The translations under genes and the position numbers were made by a program. Shown piece after piece: positions 34,852 through 44,405 of a DNA stretch of 64,000 nt (positions are counted from its first letter, which is position 1; every line of letters starts with the position of its first letter). The stretch covers positions 11,664-75,663 of the forward strand of contig FR893126.1 of NCBI GenBank assembly GCA_000433355.1. The letters are read 5' to 3'. The stretch comes from Alistipes sp. CAG:435. Its GTDB lineage: Bacteria > Bacteroidota > Bacteroidia > Bacteroidales > UBA932. The notes beneath the pieces were generated by a model, which saw only the letters and a program-made list of their open reading frames with translations, did no database searches and had not been told where the DNA came from.

Positions 34852-37023
34852 TTATTTGCCGGGCTTGAAGGTTCTTTCCTTGCCATCGTAACAAACCGCG
34901 CTGAACCCTTTGTCCGTAATCTCGATCTTGCTGTCCGGCCGGATCATCTTGTTGCCCTCGCCCTTTATCAAAGGCTCTCCGCCGCTGAACGGGAATACCA
35001 TGCTTTGGGCTGATGTCCTGACCACCCAGTATCTTTTACCATTCCCTTCCAGAAGTTCCGGAAGGCTCTTTATAGTCTCATCGGCCGTTATCCCTTTCCA
35101 GGAAGGAACCTGCTTCCCGTGCAGGTCATAATAGCCTACGGTGTTGTCTGTGTGAAGGAGCATCGCTGTGTAGCCTTTGGCTCCCGTGAAATCGTACACG
35201 GCAGGCCCTGCCGCAATTTTCTTGCCTGTCTCGGCTGGAAATCCAGAGACGAAGCGTCCGAGCCTGTCAATCAGATACATCTGTGATCCGGCCGCGAACA
35301 GGTACTGGATCTTTCCGTTGTTGTAGTAATCGACTTCCTGGACGTAGCCGCGGATCTTCGACTTGAACGGCACACCCCAGACATCCTTGCCGTTCTCGTC
35401 CCGCAGACATATTGAAAGATGGCTGTTCTGATAAAATGTGTTGATCTTGCCTGTCGCGCAGTTCCGTACCTTGAAAGGTCCTTCCGGTACGGTGACAGTC
35501 GTGTCTTTGCCTGCCGCGGGAACACTGCCTTTGCCGACCTCGATCCTGTCGAGGTTGATCTCAAGACCTATTCCGCCGCCTTCCGCGATGGCTGAGATGA
35601 CAACCGGAACATACGATGCCCCTTTAAGAATATTCCTGCAACCTCTTGCCATCATTGGACTGAAAGTCGCGTCCAACAGTTCCGGATCGTTGCCAAGCGA
35701 GTAATATACCCAGGCCCCTCCGTTCTTCTGCGGCACCCTGTCGAGACCTTCTGCGTCAAGGCGGGAGGCGAGTGTCTCTCTCAAAAAATTTGTCTTTGAA
35801 TATTCCGCCACGCAATCAGCCGCACCAATGACGAGCCAACCATGTGCCAACGCGCATGTGCTTTCATCCTCGGCGGTGAATACATTCCCGAACACAGAGG
35901 ATGCGAACCCGGCGCATTTCATTCCGCTGACATTCTCCGCCTTTAGTTTTTTTCCAGGACGAAGTGTCAGGATTTGACGGAGTTTCCCGTTCATCTTCAG
36001 ATTGAGGACGGCGACCTCATTTATGCCCAAGGATTCAGCCCATTCCTCGGCGTTCTGTCCGAATTCTTTTTTCTGAGCCTTGAGGATAGCCTCGTATCTG
36101 TCAAGGCTGCTTTTGGAGTCAAGGTAATTCCTGTATGCCTTTATGTAGGAAGTGATGTTGCCGATTGTGATGTCAATGATGAAGTCGGTGCTTGATGGTA
36201 CAACCTCGGCTATCTTCATTTCAGAGGAGCCTGCGTGGCTGAGCACGTTGAGGTAGTACGATGGCTCGCTTCCGTAGAGGAGGGTACCATGCATGGACAC
36301 ACCGGCATCCGACCGTTTTGTGATGGTAAGCGCCGTCCATTCAGCCAGTTCCTTGAGGAAGTTTCTTGATTTGCGATGTTTTTTCGCAAAGTAGGTTCCG
36401 AGAAAGTTGTCCATGTAGGCGTTGGAAAGGAAGATGACATCATCTCCGTTTGCCGTACCTGTCGAGGCTATCTCCGCAAACCCTTTGGCTTCCAGTATGC
36501 TGTGTCCCTCTTCAAGATGTCTCACGGATGAGTTGATGACGGTCTCCGAGGTGGAGATCAGCAGCATGTCGCCGTTGATTCTGGTCAGCAGCCCGGATGA
36601 GTCAGCGGCCGCGATAAGCGTCCTTAGATCCTGTGTCGTATCGGCTATTGCCTTGCCCGCTTCTATGATCATGAGAGGAGGCATGTCTTTGCTGTAGTGC
36701 ACAGACATGATGGCCGGAGATTTTTTCAGGCTGCCTGACCGCAAGGACGTGATTCTGTCAAATTTGTTTGACGCCAGTTCCCCGAATACGGCCAAAGAGT
36801 CGCCAAGAATCTCGCATGCTCGTCCGAAATTCTTGAAACAGAAGATGATGGCCGCATCGGATGGCACTGCCTTGACCAGTTTGTGCGTCTCAAGAAAACG
36901 TGAGTCCGCGGCATTTCCGGCATCGTTCCTTGAATCCGAATATAACTTCATGACAGCGAAGGTGATTCCTCCGATTAGAATCACCGCCGTGGCGATCAGT
37001 ATGGTCAGTGTCTTTCTGTTCAT
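34852..37023 (-). CDS. Large membrane-anchored protein of unknown function
   Basis: 723 residues with one N-terminal transmembrane segment (TLTILIATAVILIGGITFAV); the rest is likely periplasmic. The first 500 residues resemble DUF3352-like repeats seen in Bacteroidales. The last 200 residues have beta-propeller-like strands (GKIQYLFAAGSQMYLIDRLGRFV, GYTAMLLHTDNTVGYYDLHG). No catalytic motif is visible. It has its own -7 box inside the end of the TonB-like gene and is otherwise part of the leftward run. Confidence 0.65.
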   Translation of the reverse strand: MNRKTLTILIATAVILIGGITFAVMKLYSDSRNDAGNAADSRFLETHKLVKAVPSDAAIIFCFKNFGRACEILGDSLAVFGELASNKFDRITSLRSGSLKKSPAIMSVHYSKDMPPLMIIEAGKAIADTTQDLRTLIAAADSSGLLTRINGDMLLISTSETVINSSVRHLEEGHSILEAKGFAEIASTGTANGDDVIFLSNAYMDNFLGTYFAKKHRKSRNFLKELAEWTALTITKRSDAGVSMHGTLLYGSEPSYYLNVLSHAGSSEMKIAEVVPSSTDFIIDITIGNITSYIKAYRNYLDSKSSLDRYEAILKAQKKEFGQNAEEWAESLGINEVAVLNLKMNGKLRQILTLRPGKKLKAENVSGMKCAGFASSVFGNVFTAEDESTCALAHGWLVIGAADCVAEYSKTNFLRETLASRLDAEGLDRVPQKNGGAWVYYSLGNDPELLDATFSPMMARGCRNILKGASYVPVVISAIAEGGGIGLEINLDRIEVGKGSVPAAGKDTTVTVPEGPFKVRNCATGKINTFYQNSHLSICLRDENGKDVWGVPFKSKIRGYVQEVDYYNNGKIQYLFAAGSQMYLIDRLGRFVSGFPAETGKKIAAGPAVYDFTGAKGYTAMLLHTDNTVGYYDLHGKQVPSWKGITADETIKSLPELLEGNGKRYWVVRTSAQSMVFPFSGGEPLIKGEGNKMIRPDSKIEITDKGFSAVCYDGKERTFKPGK

Positions 37024-37035
37024 CAGCTAAATTGG

Positions 37036-37043
37036 CAAATATA
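37036..37043 (-). promoter_or_regulatory. -7 promoter box (TATATTTG on minus)
   Basis: Exact TAnnTTTG match 12 bp before the ATG of the 723-residue protein; the predicted leader is only about 6 nt. Confidence 0.5.
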
Positions 37044-37050
37044 CGCAATA

Positions 37051-37752
37051 TTATTGAGCAACGAACAAATATACGATATTTCCGGTCTGTCTTGCCGGAG
37101 CCGTTCCGGATGCGGAGAACCGTGAAAGCCTTGCCGCCCTTATCGCAAAGTCCCTCAAGCATTTGTCATCCGAGGACACCTCGTCCTGGACTTTCGCGTT
37201 CAGAACCTTGCCGGAAGGGTCCACGGTGATGATGACCGTGACATGACCAGCTCCCAGACATCTGTATGCCGGAATTGACAGTTTGCTGGCTTTCCTTCCA
37301 TCGAGTTCATAAGAGACAACCGATGGCCCTTTGTAAGATGACTTTTTAGATTCCTCCTTTGGCTGGCTTGGCTTGCTGACCGCGGCGTAGTCCTCGTCCG
37401 GCTCATCAAGCTTAGGACCGTTCTTGAGTTCCTGCGCCAGTTTCTCGGCCTCCTTGTAGAGTTCCTCCGCATTGGTGTTGCGGTCGTCCTTGAGCGCGCC
37501 CCTGTCCACGGCCACATTCCTCACCGGAACGCCGGAAGCCGCCGCGAGCATCCTGTCGAGCCTCTCACTTACCTCTTCCTTGAGGTTGCGCTCCGCCTGC
37601 TCTTTCTCAACCCTCTCCTGTTTGGAGAAATCCAGCACAAAAGTGTTCTCCCTCTTCAGCGCGGAGGATATCTGACTGACCAGCAACACAATAATCACCA
37701 TCAAATGGAATATGACGGTGATGTAAAGTCCTGCCTTGTCGTCGCTCTTCAT
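37051..37752 (-). CDS. TonB-like periplasmic energy transducer
   Basis: 233 residues. One N-terminal membrane helix (LYITVIFHLMVIIVLLVSQIS) is followed by a charged coiled segment (EKEQAERNLKEEVSERLDRML) and a C-terminal TonB-type domain from about 150 (CLGAGHVTVIITVDPSGKVLNAKV, AIRAARLSRFSA). It probably spans the periplasm and passes proton-motive energy from ExbB/ExbD to an outer-membrane receptor. The ExbB/ExbD operon lies 2 kb away on the same strand. Confidence 0.75.
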   Translation of the reverse strand: MKSDDKAGLYITVIFHLMVIIVLLVSQISSALKRENTFVLDFSKQERVEKEQAERNLKEEVSERLDRMLAAASGVPVRNVAVDRGALKDDRNTNAEELYKEAEKLAQELKNGPKLDEPDEDYAAVSKPSQPKEESKKSSYKGPSVVSYELDGRKASKLSIPAYRCLGAGHVTVIITVDPSGKVLNAKVQDEVSSDDKCLRDFAIRAARLSRFSASGTAPARQTGNIVYLFVAQ

Positions 37753-37797
37753 GGATTCAATGAATATTCTGACCTGTGTGCGGTGCGTTTCCGGAAG

Positions 37798-38424
37798 TTA
37801 TTTCGCCTCCTCCTGTTCTCTCAGTGATTTCTCGATCGTCGCGGAGATGATGTCTATGGCGACTTTGTTATGTCCTCCCTGCGGGATGATGATGTCAGCA
37901 TAGCGCTTGCTCGGCTCGATGAACTGGAGATACATCGGCTTGACGGTCTTGGTGTACCTCTCGATCACGGTCTCCACCGTCTTTCCCCTTTCGAGAATAT
38001 CCCTTGCCATGACTCTCATCAATCTGTCGTCGTCATCGGCGTCAACGAATATCTTGATGTCCATCTGGTCCCGTAATTCCTTACAGGTGAACACAAGAAT
38101 CCCCTCGATGATGATAACCTCCGCAGGCTCGACCGTGACTGTCTCCGTCTTTGATCTTGAGCAAGTGATGTAGGAATATACCGGCTGTTCGATGGCCTTC
38201 CCGTTCTTGAGATCCTTGAGTTGATCGCAGAGGAGCTTGAAGTCGATCGCGTCCGGATGGTCAAAGTTGATCTGCTGCCTGACCTCCATCGGAAGGTGGC
38301 TGGGGTCCTTGTAGTAGGAGTCCTGAGGGATCACAACCACTCTTTCCTTCAACTTCTCGGTTATCGCGTTGACCACCGTGGTTTTTCCTGAACCGGAGCC
38401 TCCGGCTATTCCTATCACTAACAT
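37798..38424 (-). CDS. udk: Uridine kinase
   Basis: Phosphorylates uridine and cytidine in pyrimidine salvage; 208 residues, family length. The P-loop is GGSGSGKT (8-15), followed by IPQDSYYKD, FDHPDAIDF, and IIEGILVF near residue 105. The start ATG is fused to the GAATAT hexamer. It lies between asnS (12 bp) and the TonB-like gene. Confidence 0.95.
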   Translation of the reverse strand: MLVIGIAGGSGSGKTTVVNAITEKLKERVVVIPQDSYYKDPSHLPMEVRQQINFDHPDAIDFKLLCDQLKDLKNGKAIEQPVYSYITCSRSKTETVTVEPAEVIIIEGILVFTCKELRDQMDIKIFVDADDDDRLMRVMARDILERGKTVETVIERYTKTVKPMYLQFIEPSKRYADIIIPQGGHNKVAIDIISATIEKSLREQEEAK

Positions 38425-38436
38425 ATTCGTTGATTT

Positions 38437-39834
38437 TTAGAATTCGGCGTTCTTTGGAGTCCTTGGGAACGGAATCACGTCACGGATGTTGGCCATGCCG
38501 GTGACGAAGAGCAGCAGTCTCTCGAATCCGAGACCGAATCCGCTGTGAGGTACTGTTCCGTACCTGCGGGTGTCGATGTACCATTCGAGGTTCTTGCGGC
38601 TCATCTTGAGCTCGTCGATCCTCTGCTCCAGTTTCTCAAGGGATGCCTCTCTCTCGGAACCTCCGATGATCTCGCCGATCTTCGGGAAGAGCACGTCCAT
38701 TCCGCGCACGGTCTTTCCGTCCTCGTTCTGCTTCATATAGAAAGCCTTGATGTCCTTAGGGAAGTCCGTGAGGATCACAGGCTTGCCGAAGTGCTTCTCC
38801 ACGAGGTAGCGCTCGTGCTCGCTCTGGAAATCAGTTCCCCAGTGAACCGGGTACTCGAACTGCTGGCCGTTCCTGACAGCCTCTTCAAGGATCTCCACGG
38901 CCTCCGTGTAGGTCACTCTCTGGAACTCGATGCCCAGGACGCTCTTAAGCCTTTCGATAAGTCCGTCATCGTACTTGTCGTTGAGGAACTTGAGGTCGTC
39001 CGCACAGTTGTCAAGAGCGTACTGCACAAGGTATTTCACGAACTCCTCGGCCAGCACCATGTTGTCGTTGATGTCGTAGAACGCCATCTCCGGCTCGATC
39101 ATCCAGAACTCCGCGAGATGCCTTGGAGTGTTGGAGTTCTCAGCCCTGAAAGTAGGACCGAAAGTGTAGATCTCGCCGACGGCCGTCGCTCCAAGCTCAC
39201 CCTCAAGCTGTCCGCTCACGGTAAGACTGGTCTTCTTTCCGAAGAAGTCCTTGCTGAAATCAACCTTTCCGTTCTCTTTCTTGGGAACGTTCTCAAGATT
39301 GAGGGTCGTGACCTGGAACATGTCTCCCGCTCCCTCTGCGTCAGATTCTGTGATAAGAGGTGTGTTGAGGTAAACGAATCCCTTGTCGTTGAAGAACTTG
39401 TGAATGGCGAACGCCATGGCGTGACGGATTCTCAGCACTGCTCCGAACGTGTTTGTCCTCGGACGAAGGTGGGCGACTGTGCGGAGATATTCAAGAGAAG
39501 TGTTCTTCTTCTGGAGAGGGTACCTGACAGGGTCGCATTCTCCGAGCACCTCGATCTGCTTTGCTTGGATCTCGACTGCCTGTCCGCTTCCTACTGATTC
39601 GATCAGGTCGCCGGTCACGCTGATGCTTGCTCCGGTTGTGATCTTGGCGATGATGGCCTCGTCAAAGTTGGCCATATCCACCACAACCTGAATGTTATTT
39701 ACGGTCGAGCCATCGTTGAGGGCGATGAACTTGATCTGCTTGTTTCCTCTTTTGGTCCTGACCCAACCTTTGGCAAGGACTTCCTGTCCCGGCGCCGCCT
39801 TGAGTAGGTCCTTAACTTTACTCCTCGTTACCAT
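38437..39834 (-). CDS. asnS: Asparaginyl-tRNA synthetase
   Basis: Charges tRNA-Asn; 465 residues. An N-terminal OB anticodon-binding domain ([21 protein letters not shown]) is followed by the class II core, with [22 protein letters not shown] (motif 2) and [15 protein letters not shown] (motif 3). The C-terminus [15 protein letters not shown] is typical of AsnRS rather than AspRS. It is the first gene of the leftward run and has its own promoter. Confidence 0.97.
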   Translation of the reverse strand: MVTRSKVKDLLKAAPGQEVLAKGWVRTKRGNKQIKFIALNDGSTVNNIQVVVDMANFDEAIIAKITTGASISVTGDLIESVGSGQAVEIQAKQIEVLGECDPVRYPLQKKNTSLEYLRTVAHLRPRTNTFGAVLRIRHAMAFAIHKFFNDKGFVYLNTPLITESDAEGAGDMFQVTTLNLENVPKKENGKVDFSKDFFGKKTSLTVSGQLEGELGATAVGEIYTFGPTFRAENSNTPRHLAEFWMIEPEMAFYDINDNMVLAEEFVKYLVQYALDNCADDLKFLNDKYDDGLIERLKSVLGIEFQRVTYTEAVEILEEAVRNGQQFEYPVHWGTDFQSEHERYLVEKHFGKPVILTDFPKDIKAFYMKQNEDGKTVRGMDVLFPKIGEIIGGSEREASLEKLEQRIDELKMSRKNLEWYIDTRRYGTVPHSGFGLGFERLLLFVTGMANIRDVIPFPRTPKNAEF

Positions 39835-39861
39835 ATTTTTATGACATTTGATTCAATCTCA

Positions 39862-39869
39862 CAAAGATA
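39862..39869 (-). promoter_or_regulatory. -7 promoter box (TATCTTTG on minus) for asnS
   Basis: Exact TAnnTTTG match 27 bp before the asnS ATG. Confidence 0.6.
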
Positions 39870-39875
39870 GTATAA

Positions 39876-39917
39876 AAAACAAAAAAAAGAAAGGGACCGA
39901 CCCTTGGGGCAGTCCCT
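39876..39917 (-). terminator. Rho-independent terminator of the ExbB/ExbD operon
   Basis: On the minus strand AGGGAC (39912-39917) pairs with GTCCCT (39892-39897), with extra pairing in the loop, followed by a long T-rich tract (39876-39891). It lies about 23 bp past the last exbD stop. Confidence 0.85.
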
Positions 39918-39939
39918 CTCTCGATATATTCAAGAATGT

Positions 39940-40404
39940 TTATTTCTCTTCTGTCTTTCTGGCAGCGTACATGATCTTGAGGGCGGAGCATCGCCTGAGC
40001 TCCTGCTTCACGTCCGTCACGATGCCCATTCTTGCGTCTTCGTCTGCCTTGATAGAGACCTGCATCAACTGGCGGTCAGCCTCGCTCATCGCGTCGCGCT
40101 CGGCGGCGATGAAGTCACGGATGTCGTTCGTTGTCTTGAAAGAGTCATTCAGCTGGATACGCGCCTCGGTACCGTACTGGCTCTGATACTGAGCGGTAGG
40201 GGAACCGATGTAGATGTATGAGGCCAAATCCTTTCTCTCAAGCTTGGCGACCTCCGTCGCTTCAGGGAGTCTTACCCTGACCTTCACCTCCGTTGAACGG
40301 AGCTGAGAGGTTACCATGAAGAAGAACAGGAACATGAACACGATGTCTGAGCTGGTTCCCAACTCCGGCATTTCTTTTTTACCGCTTCTTTTAAAATTAG
40401 GCAT
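39940..40404 (-). CDS. exbD: ExbD/TolR biopolymer transport protein (second copy)
   Basis: 154 residues. A single N-terminal membrane helix carries the key Asp (SSDIVFMFLFFFMVTSQL), followed by a periplasmic domain. ExbD forms the proton channel with ExbB to energise TonB. It is the last gene of a four-gene operon (ExbB, small membrane protein, ExbD, ExbD), a layout common in Bacteroidetes. It starts 17 bp after the other ExbD. Confidence 0.88.
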   Translation of the reverse strand: MPNFKRSGKKEMPELGTSSDIVFMFLFFFMVTSQLRSTEVKVRVRLPEATEVAKLERKDLASYIYIGSPTAQYQSQYGTEARIQLNDSFKTTNDIRDFIAAERDAMSEADRQLMQVSIKADEDARMGIVTDVKQELRRCSALKIMYAARKTEEK

Positions 40405-40421
40405 TGTTTGATCCTCCTGTT

Positions 40422-40997
40422 TTACTTTTTGGTGACGTCCTTAGGCTCTGCCTCGGAAATGTTCTGTGGAATCGCTTCCCTGACAATCTTCTGCTGATCT
40501 TCTGTGAGGAAGGTGTAGGCCTTTCCATAGTTTTGCTTGCAGAAGTCGTCACGGACTTCATTGATTGCCTTCACGAGTTCGTTCTGAACAGCGATGTAGG
40601 CCCTGTAGCTGGTTCCACGGTCATTCTGAAGAGAGATGACTCCTTTTGATACGGGATATTCACCGTAGCCCTCGATGTTCTTCATCTCCCTTTCAGGAAG
40701 GTTCGGGTCGTTGTTAGGGTTTGTGATGAACTCCTTGATCTTGTCCTTGAGCTGGCTAACATCCAAAAGCTGGTCACCGGCAAACAGTCTGTCGGAAGAG
40801 TTGATCTTCACGATGATGATGTTACGCTTGTTGACCTTCGTGTCTTCCGTTTTCTGATTCTGGTCAGGCATAGGAGGAAGACGGCGCTGCAAACCTGACT
40901 GCTGGTCCATAGTGGAGGTCATCAGGAAGTAGCAGAGCAGAAGGAACGCGATATCGGCTGTCGATTGTGTGTTCAGTCCCGGTGTTTTTCTTGCCAT
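40422..40997 (-). CDS. exbD: ExbD/TolR biopolymer transport protein (first copy)
   Basis: 191 residues. The membrane helix with the proton-carrying Asp is STADIAFLLLCYFLMTSTM, followed by a Pro/Gln-rich linker and a periplasmic domain longer than in the second copy (ends EAEPKDVTKK). The two ExbD proteins are dissimilar in sequence, which suggests a heteromeric channel rather than simple duplication. It starts 14 bp after the small membrane protein. Confidence 0.88.
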   Translation of the reverse strand: MARKTPGLNTQSTADIAFLLLCYFLMTSTMDQQSGLQRRLPPMPDQNQKTEDTKVNKRNIIIVKINSSDRLFAGDQLLDVSQLKDKIKEFITNPNNDPNLPEREMKNIEGYGEYPVSKGVISLQNDRGTSYRAYIAVQNELVKAINEVRDDFCKQNYGKAYTFLTEDQQKIVREAIPQNISEAEPKDVTKK

Positions 40998-41011
40998 AGC
41001 TTACTTAGATG

Positions 41012-41422
41012 TTATTTGTTGTTGATCGCGTCTCTGACAGCGCCTACGATAATGGCGATGATGGCGCCACCACCGAGGACGTAGGTCAGAAGAAGCATTG
41101 TGTCAGTCAGTTTAAGCCACTGTGGAGTAGGCTGTGTCTTGACATTAAGAGCCGGTGCTCCAGCTGAGAGCACATAGGCCAGAACAACCAGAGCGGCGAC
41201 TCCGACCACCACACCGGCGGCCTTGAGCAGGTTCTTAGGGTTGTTCCTTCCGGCGATGAATATCGCGAGTCCGATCCAGATGACTACCGCCGCGAAGAAG
41301 AGGAAGTAGGTGTATCTGAGGAGGAGGTCAACGGAAGAGCCCTCATTGACGAAGGCCAGGATTCCGAAGACGATTCCGAGGAGACCCAATACCCATCCGG
41401 TTATTTTGAATATCTTATTCAT
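41012..41422 (-). CDS. Small membrane protein of the ExbB/ExbD operon
   Basis: 136 residues with about four membrane helices (WVLGLLGIVFGILAFV, FFAAVVIWIGLAIFIAG, VVGVAALVVLAYVLSAG, YVLGGGAIIAIIVGAV). I recognise no named family. The constant position between ExbB and the two ExbD genes suggests a role in assembling or regulating the energy-transducing complex, which is inference. Confidence 0.75.
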   Translation of the reverse strand: MNKIFKITGWVLGLLGIVFGILAFVNEGSSVDLLLRYTYFLFFAAVVIWIGLAIFIAGRNNPKNLLKAAGVVVGVAALVVLAYVLSAGAPALNVKTQPTPQWLKLTDTMLLLTYVLGGGAIIAIIVGAVRDAINNK

Positions 41423-41454
41423 TATAATCAGATTCTAAAAATTGTCTCTACAAA

Positions 41455-42264
41455 TTATTTCTTCTCGTTCTTTGCAAGAACGTCAACGAGATCGATGGAA
41501 GCGTTCTCCATGTCGATTGAGAGAGCGTCGATTCTGGAAAGAATATAGTTGTAGAACACCTGGAGAATCATGGCGACGATAAGACCACCTACGGTAGTGA
41601 TAAGGGCGACCTTCATACCTCCGGCAACGATGTTAGGAGAGATGTCACCTGCAGCCTCGATGGCGTCGAAGGCCTGTACCATACCGATAACTGTTCCCAA
41701 GAATCCGAGTGAAGGAGCAAGGGCGATGAACAGGGCGATCCAAGAGAGGTTGTTCTCCATAAGGCTCATCTGAACACCACCTGCAGAGGTGATTCTCTTC
41801 TCGACAACATCGATACCCTCATTGTAGTGGTTGAGACCATCGTAGAAGATGCTGGCGACAGGGCCCTTGGTATTGCGGCAAACTTCCTTTGCCTTCTCAA
41901 CGCCGCCCTGTGCGAGAGCTGCCTCGACATTCTTGATAAGCTTCTTGGTGTTTGTCTTTGAGAATGAGAGATAAAGGATTCTCTCGATCGCGAGGGCAAG
42001 ACCGATGATAAGGCAGATGAGGATCATGGACATGAAGCCCGGACCTCCCTGGATGAAGTAGGTCTTGATCTGCTGGTGCATAGGAACGTCCTCTCCGGTA
42101 CCCTTGAGAAGATCCTCAGCGGACATTGGCTGGGCTGGAGCGGCAGTCTCAACTTGCTCTGTTGCGGCTGCGTTGTCAGCGGCTGGCTGATCCTGAGCGG
42201 ATGCGATGTTTGCAGTGAAGGTGAGAACACCGGCTACTGCCAAAAACATGAAAAACTTTTTCAT
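41455..42264 (-). CDS. exbB: ExbB/TolQ proton channel protein
   Basis: 269 residues. An N-terminal signal-like segment and an Ala/Gln-rich periplasmic stretch (21-60) precede three membrane helices (GFMSMILICLIIGLALAIERILYL, WIALFIALAPSLGFLGTVIGMVQAF, MKVALITTVGGLIVAMILQVFYNYI). The GFLGTVIGM and TTVGGLIVA motifs line the proton path. It works with ExbD and TonB to drive outer-membrane receptors. It is the first gene of the operon. Confidence 0.92.
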   Translation of the reverse strand: MKKFFMFLAVAGVLTFTANIASAQDQPAADNAAATEQVETAAPAQPMSAEDLLKGTGEDVPMHQQIKTYFIQGGPGFMSMILICLIIGLALAIERILYLSFSKTNTKKLIKNVEAALAQGGVEKAKEVCRNTKGPVASIFYDGLNHYNEGIDVVEKRITSAGGVQMSLMENNLSWIALFIALAPSLGFLGTVIGMVQAFDAIEAAGDISPNIVAGGMKVALITTVGGLIVAMILQVFYNYILSRIDALSIDMENASIDLVDVLAKNEKK

Positions 42265-42394
42265 AACTGTTTTTGTGTGTTTAATTTTAATTGATAATGT
42301 ATTAAATAGTTATCTTTTCCTGTGGCTTCCCGAAAGCGTAAAACCTTCTAAAAAAACCGTTGCAATTTACTAAATTATTTCCAATTGGCAATGT

Positions 42395-43429
42395 TTATAA
42401 GGAAATTTCTCCTTGCAGATTGTCGCCAAGCTTGGATTTCACCGATTCGTTGTCAGTGGTTTTCCCCATCAGGTAGAACAATTTCGCGAGCGCGCTTTCG
42501 GTCGTGATGTCAGCTCCTGAGACCACTCCGGCTTTCTCGAGGGCCTTGCCCGTGGCATAGATGTCCATGTTTACAGTCCCTGACAGACACTGAGTTACGT
42601 TCATCAACACCTTCCCCATCCCGGAGGCTTCCTTTACAATGTCCAGAAACCATTGACGCGAAGGCGCGTTACCGGAACCATAGGTCTCGATGATGGCGGC
42701 GCGGATGTCCGGCCCGCATAAAAAATACTTCATGACCTGCGGGGTGATGCCCGGATGAACTTTCAGAATCGAGACCCTGGTGTCCAGGTTGGTGCTGATC
42801 CTCAGATGTTCATCCCAGTCCAATGGCCTTCGTATGACGCTGTCGTTGTATTTTATGCTGATTCCGGCCTCGGCCAGCGGCGGGCAGTTCGGAGACTTGA
42901 AGGCGCTGAAATCCTCAGAACTGATCTTGATGCTGCGGTTGCCTCTCAACAATTTGGAATTGAAGAATATGCTTACTTCCGGAACCCGGGGATGACCTTC
43001 GGGATCCTTGGCCGAGGCGATCTCTACGGCAGAGATCAGGTTTTCCTTGCCGTCGGTGCGTGGCACCCCGATTGGAAGCTGGCTTCCGGTGAACACGACG
43101 GGCTTGGCCAGATTCTCCAACATGAAGCTCAGGGCCGACGCCGAGTACGCCATCGTGTCGGTTCCGTGCAGGACCACGAATCCGTCATATTCATCATAGC
43201 GCTCTTGGATCAACGACGCGAGCGACTGCCAGAAGGACGGCTCTACATCAGAGGAGTCGATCAGCGGGTCGAACGTGTAAGAGTCGATGCGCAGGGCGAA
43301 CTTCTTCAGTTCCGGCACCTCGTCGAGAATCTGGTGGAAGTCGAAAGGCTTGAGGGTCAGGTCTTGCGGATCCTGCTTCATTCCGATCGTGCCTCCCGTG
43401 TAAATCATCAGGATGGAGGATCTTCTCAT
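42395..43429 (-). CDS. ansA: L-asparaginase, type I
   Basis: Hydrolyses asparagine to aspartate and ammonia; 344 residues. The two catalytic threonine regions are present: YTGGTIG near residue 11 and HGTDTMAYSASALSF near 90, followed by KPVVFTGSQLPIG. There is no signal peptide, so it is cytoplasmic type I. Its ATG overlaps the tatD stop by 4 nt, a sign of translational coupling. Confidence 0.93.
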   Translation of the reverse strand: MRRSSILMIYTGGTIGMKQDPQDLTLKPFDFHQILDEVPELKKFALRIDSYTFDPLIDSSDVEPSFWQSLASLIQERYDEYDGFVVLHGTDTMAYSASALSFMLENLAKPVVFTGSQLPIGVPRTDGKENLISAVEIASAKDPEGHPRVPEVSIFFNSKLLRGNRSIKISSEDFSAFKSPNCPPLAEAGISIKYNDSVIRRPLDWDEHLRISTNLDTRVSILKVHPGITPQVMKYFLCGPDIRAAIIETYGSGNAPSRQWFLDIVKEASGMGKVLMNVTQCLSGTVNMDIYATGKALEKAGVVSGADITTESALAKLFYLMGKTTDNESVKSKLGDNLQGEISL

Positions 43430-44208
43430 ATTCCGAAAAGTGTTTTGGCGTTGTTGGTTGTGGTTTCCGCGACCTCCTCGACCGAGACACCTTTCAGTCC
43501 GGCGATCTTCGCGGCGATCAGCGGAATGTAGGAACTTTCGTTACGTGTGCCTCTGTGCGGGACTGGGGTCAGATAAGGAGCGTCGGTCTCCAGTACGATT
43601 CTGTCAAGGGGAACATTCCTTACAACCTCCGCGAGTCCGGCATTCTTGAACGTCACCACGCCTCCGACCCCGATGCGCCAGTCTCCCAACCTCTGGATTT
43701 CCTGAAATGATTCCAGGCTGCCGCTGTAGGCGTGCATATTCCCTCTCAATCCTTTGTGTCTCCGGAGAATCTCCAGAAAGTCACCCATTGCGTCGCGCAG
43801 GTGGATGTTGAGCGGCAGATCTCTTTCCGAGGCGAAATCCATCTGCCATTCCAACGCTTCTTTCTGTTCCGCGGCGTAATCCTTCCCCTCATGGTAGTCA
43901 AGGCCTATCTCTCCGACAGCCACGACCTTACGACCTGTACCCGCTTCCCATTCGTCAAGGAAACGGATCATGGTGTCAACTTCCGAGCGCCACTCCTTGT
44001 TCACGGAGCCTGGGTAGAGTCCGATCATCGGTCGCAGCGTGTCCGGGAACCTGTCCACAAGGGCGAACATGGCCTCCCTTTCCGAACTGTCGATGTCAGG
44101 TTGAAGCAGGAGGTTGACCCCGGCGGCCTTCGCCCTGCGGATGTAGTCTGCCTCCTCTCCGGAATAGGCCCTGTCACTCAGGTGGCAATGTGTGTCTATG
44201 AATATCAT
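43426..44208 (-). CDS. tatD: TatD-family metal-dependent DNase
   Basis: 260 residues from the ATG at 44208 (MIFIDTHCHLSD), because the H7-x-H9 metal motif must be near the N-terminus. Other ligands are in VGEIGLDYH, NIHLRDA, MHAYSGSL and LETDAPYLTPVPHRGTRNES. It is a cytoplasmic deoxyribonuclease/hydrolase of the amidohydrolase fold. A -7 box ends 5 nt before the ATG, implying a leaderless transcript. Confidence 0.93.
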   Translation of the reverse strand: MIFIDTHCHLSDRAYSGEEADYIRRAKAAGVNLLLQPDIDSSEREAMFALVDRFPDTLRPMIGLYPGSVNKEWRSEVDTMIRFLDEWEAGTGRKVVAVGEIGLDYHEGKDYAAEQKEALEWQMDFASERDLPLNIHLRDAMGDFLEILRRHKGLRGNMHAYSGSLESFQEIQRLGDWRIGVGGVVTFKNAGLAEVVRNVPLDRIVLETDAPYLTPVPHRGTRNESSYIPLIAAKIAGLKGVSVEEVAETTTNNAKTLFGI

Positions 44209-44213
44209 GGCGC

Positions 44214-44221
44214 CAAAGATA
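44214..44221 (-). promoter_or_regulatory. -7 box (TATCTTTG on minus) 5 nt before the tatD ATG
   Basis: TAnnTTTG, then GCGCC, then ATG; the predicted transcription start falls at the start codon. Confidence 0.5.
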
Positions 44222-44405
44222 GTGAAATCCACCCGAAGAATGAAAATATTCAGCTGGCTTCGGCGGTCGAAGACGGCCCGTGATGATAAAAAACAAAAAT
44301 ATTCATAAGAAACGTAAATAATTCCGGTTCATACCCCCTCGGTTCCCTTGAAAGACCGCAAATTGCGATGATGCTTCCCGCAGTGTCCGGAAGCGCGGCG
44401 ATATT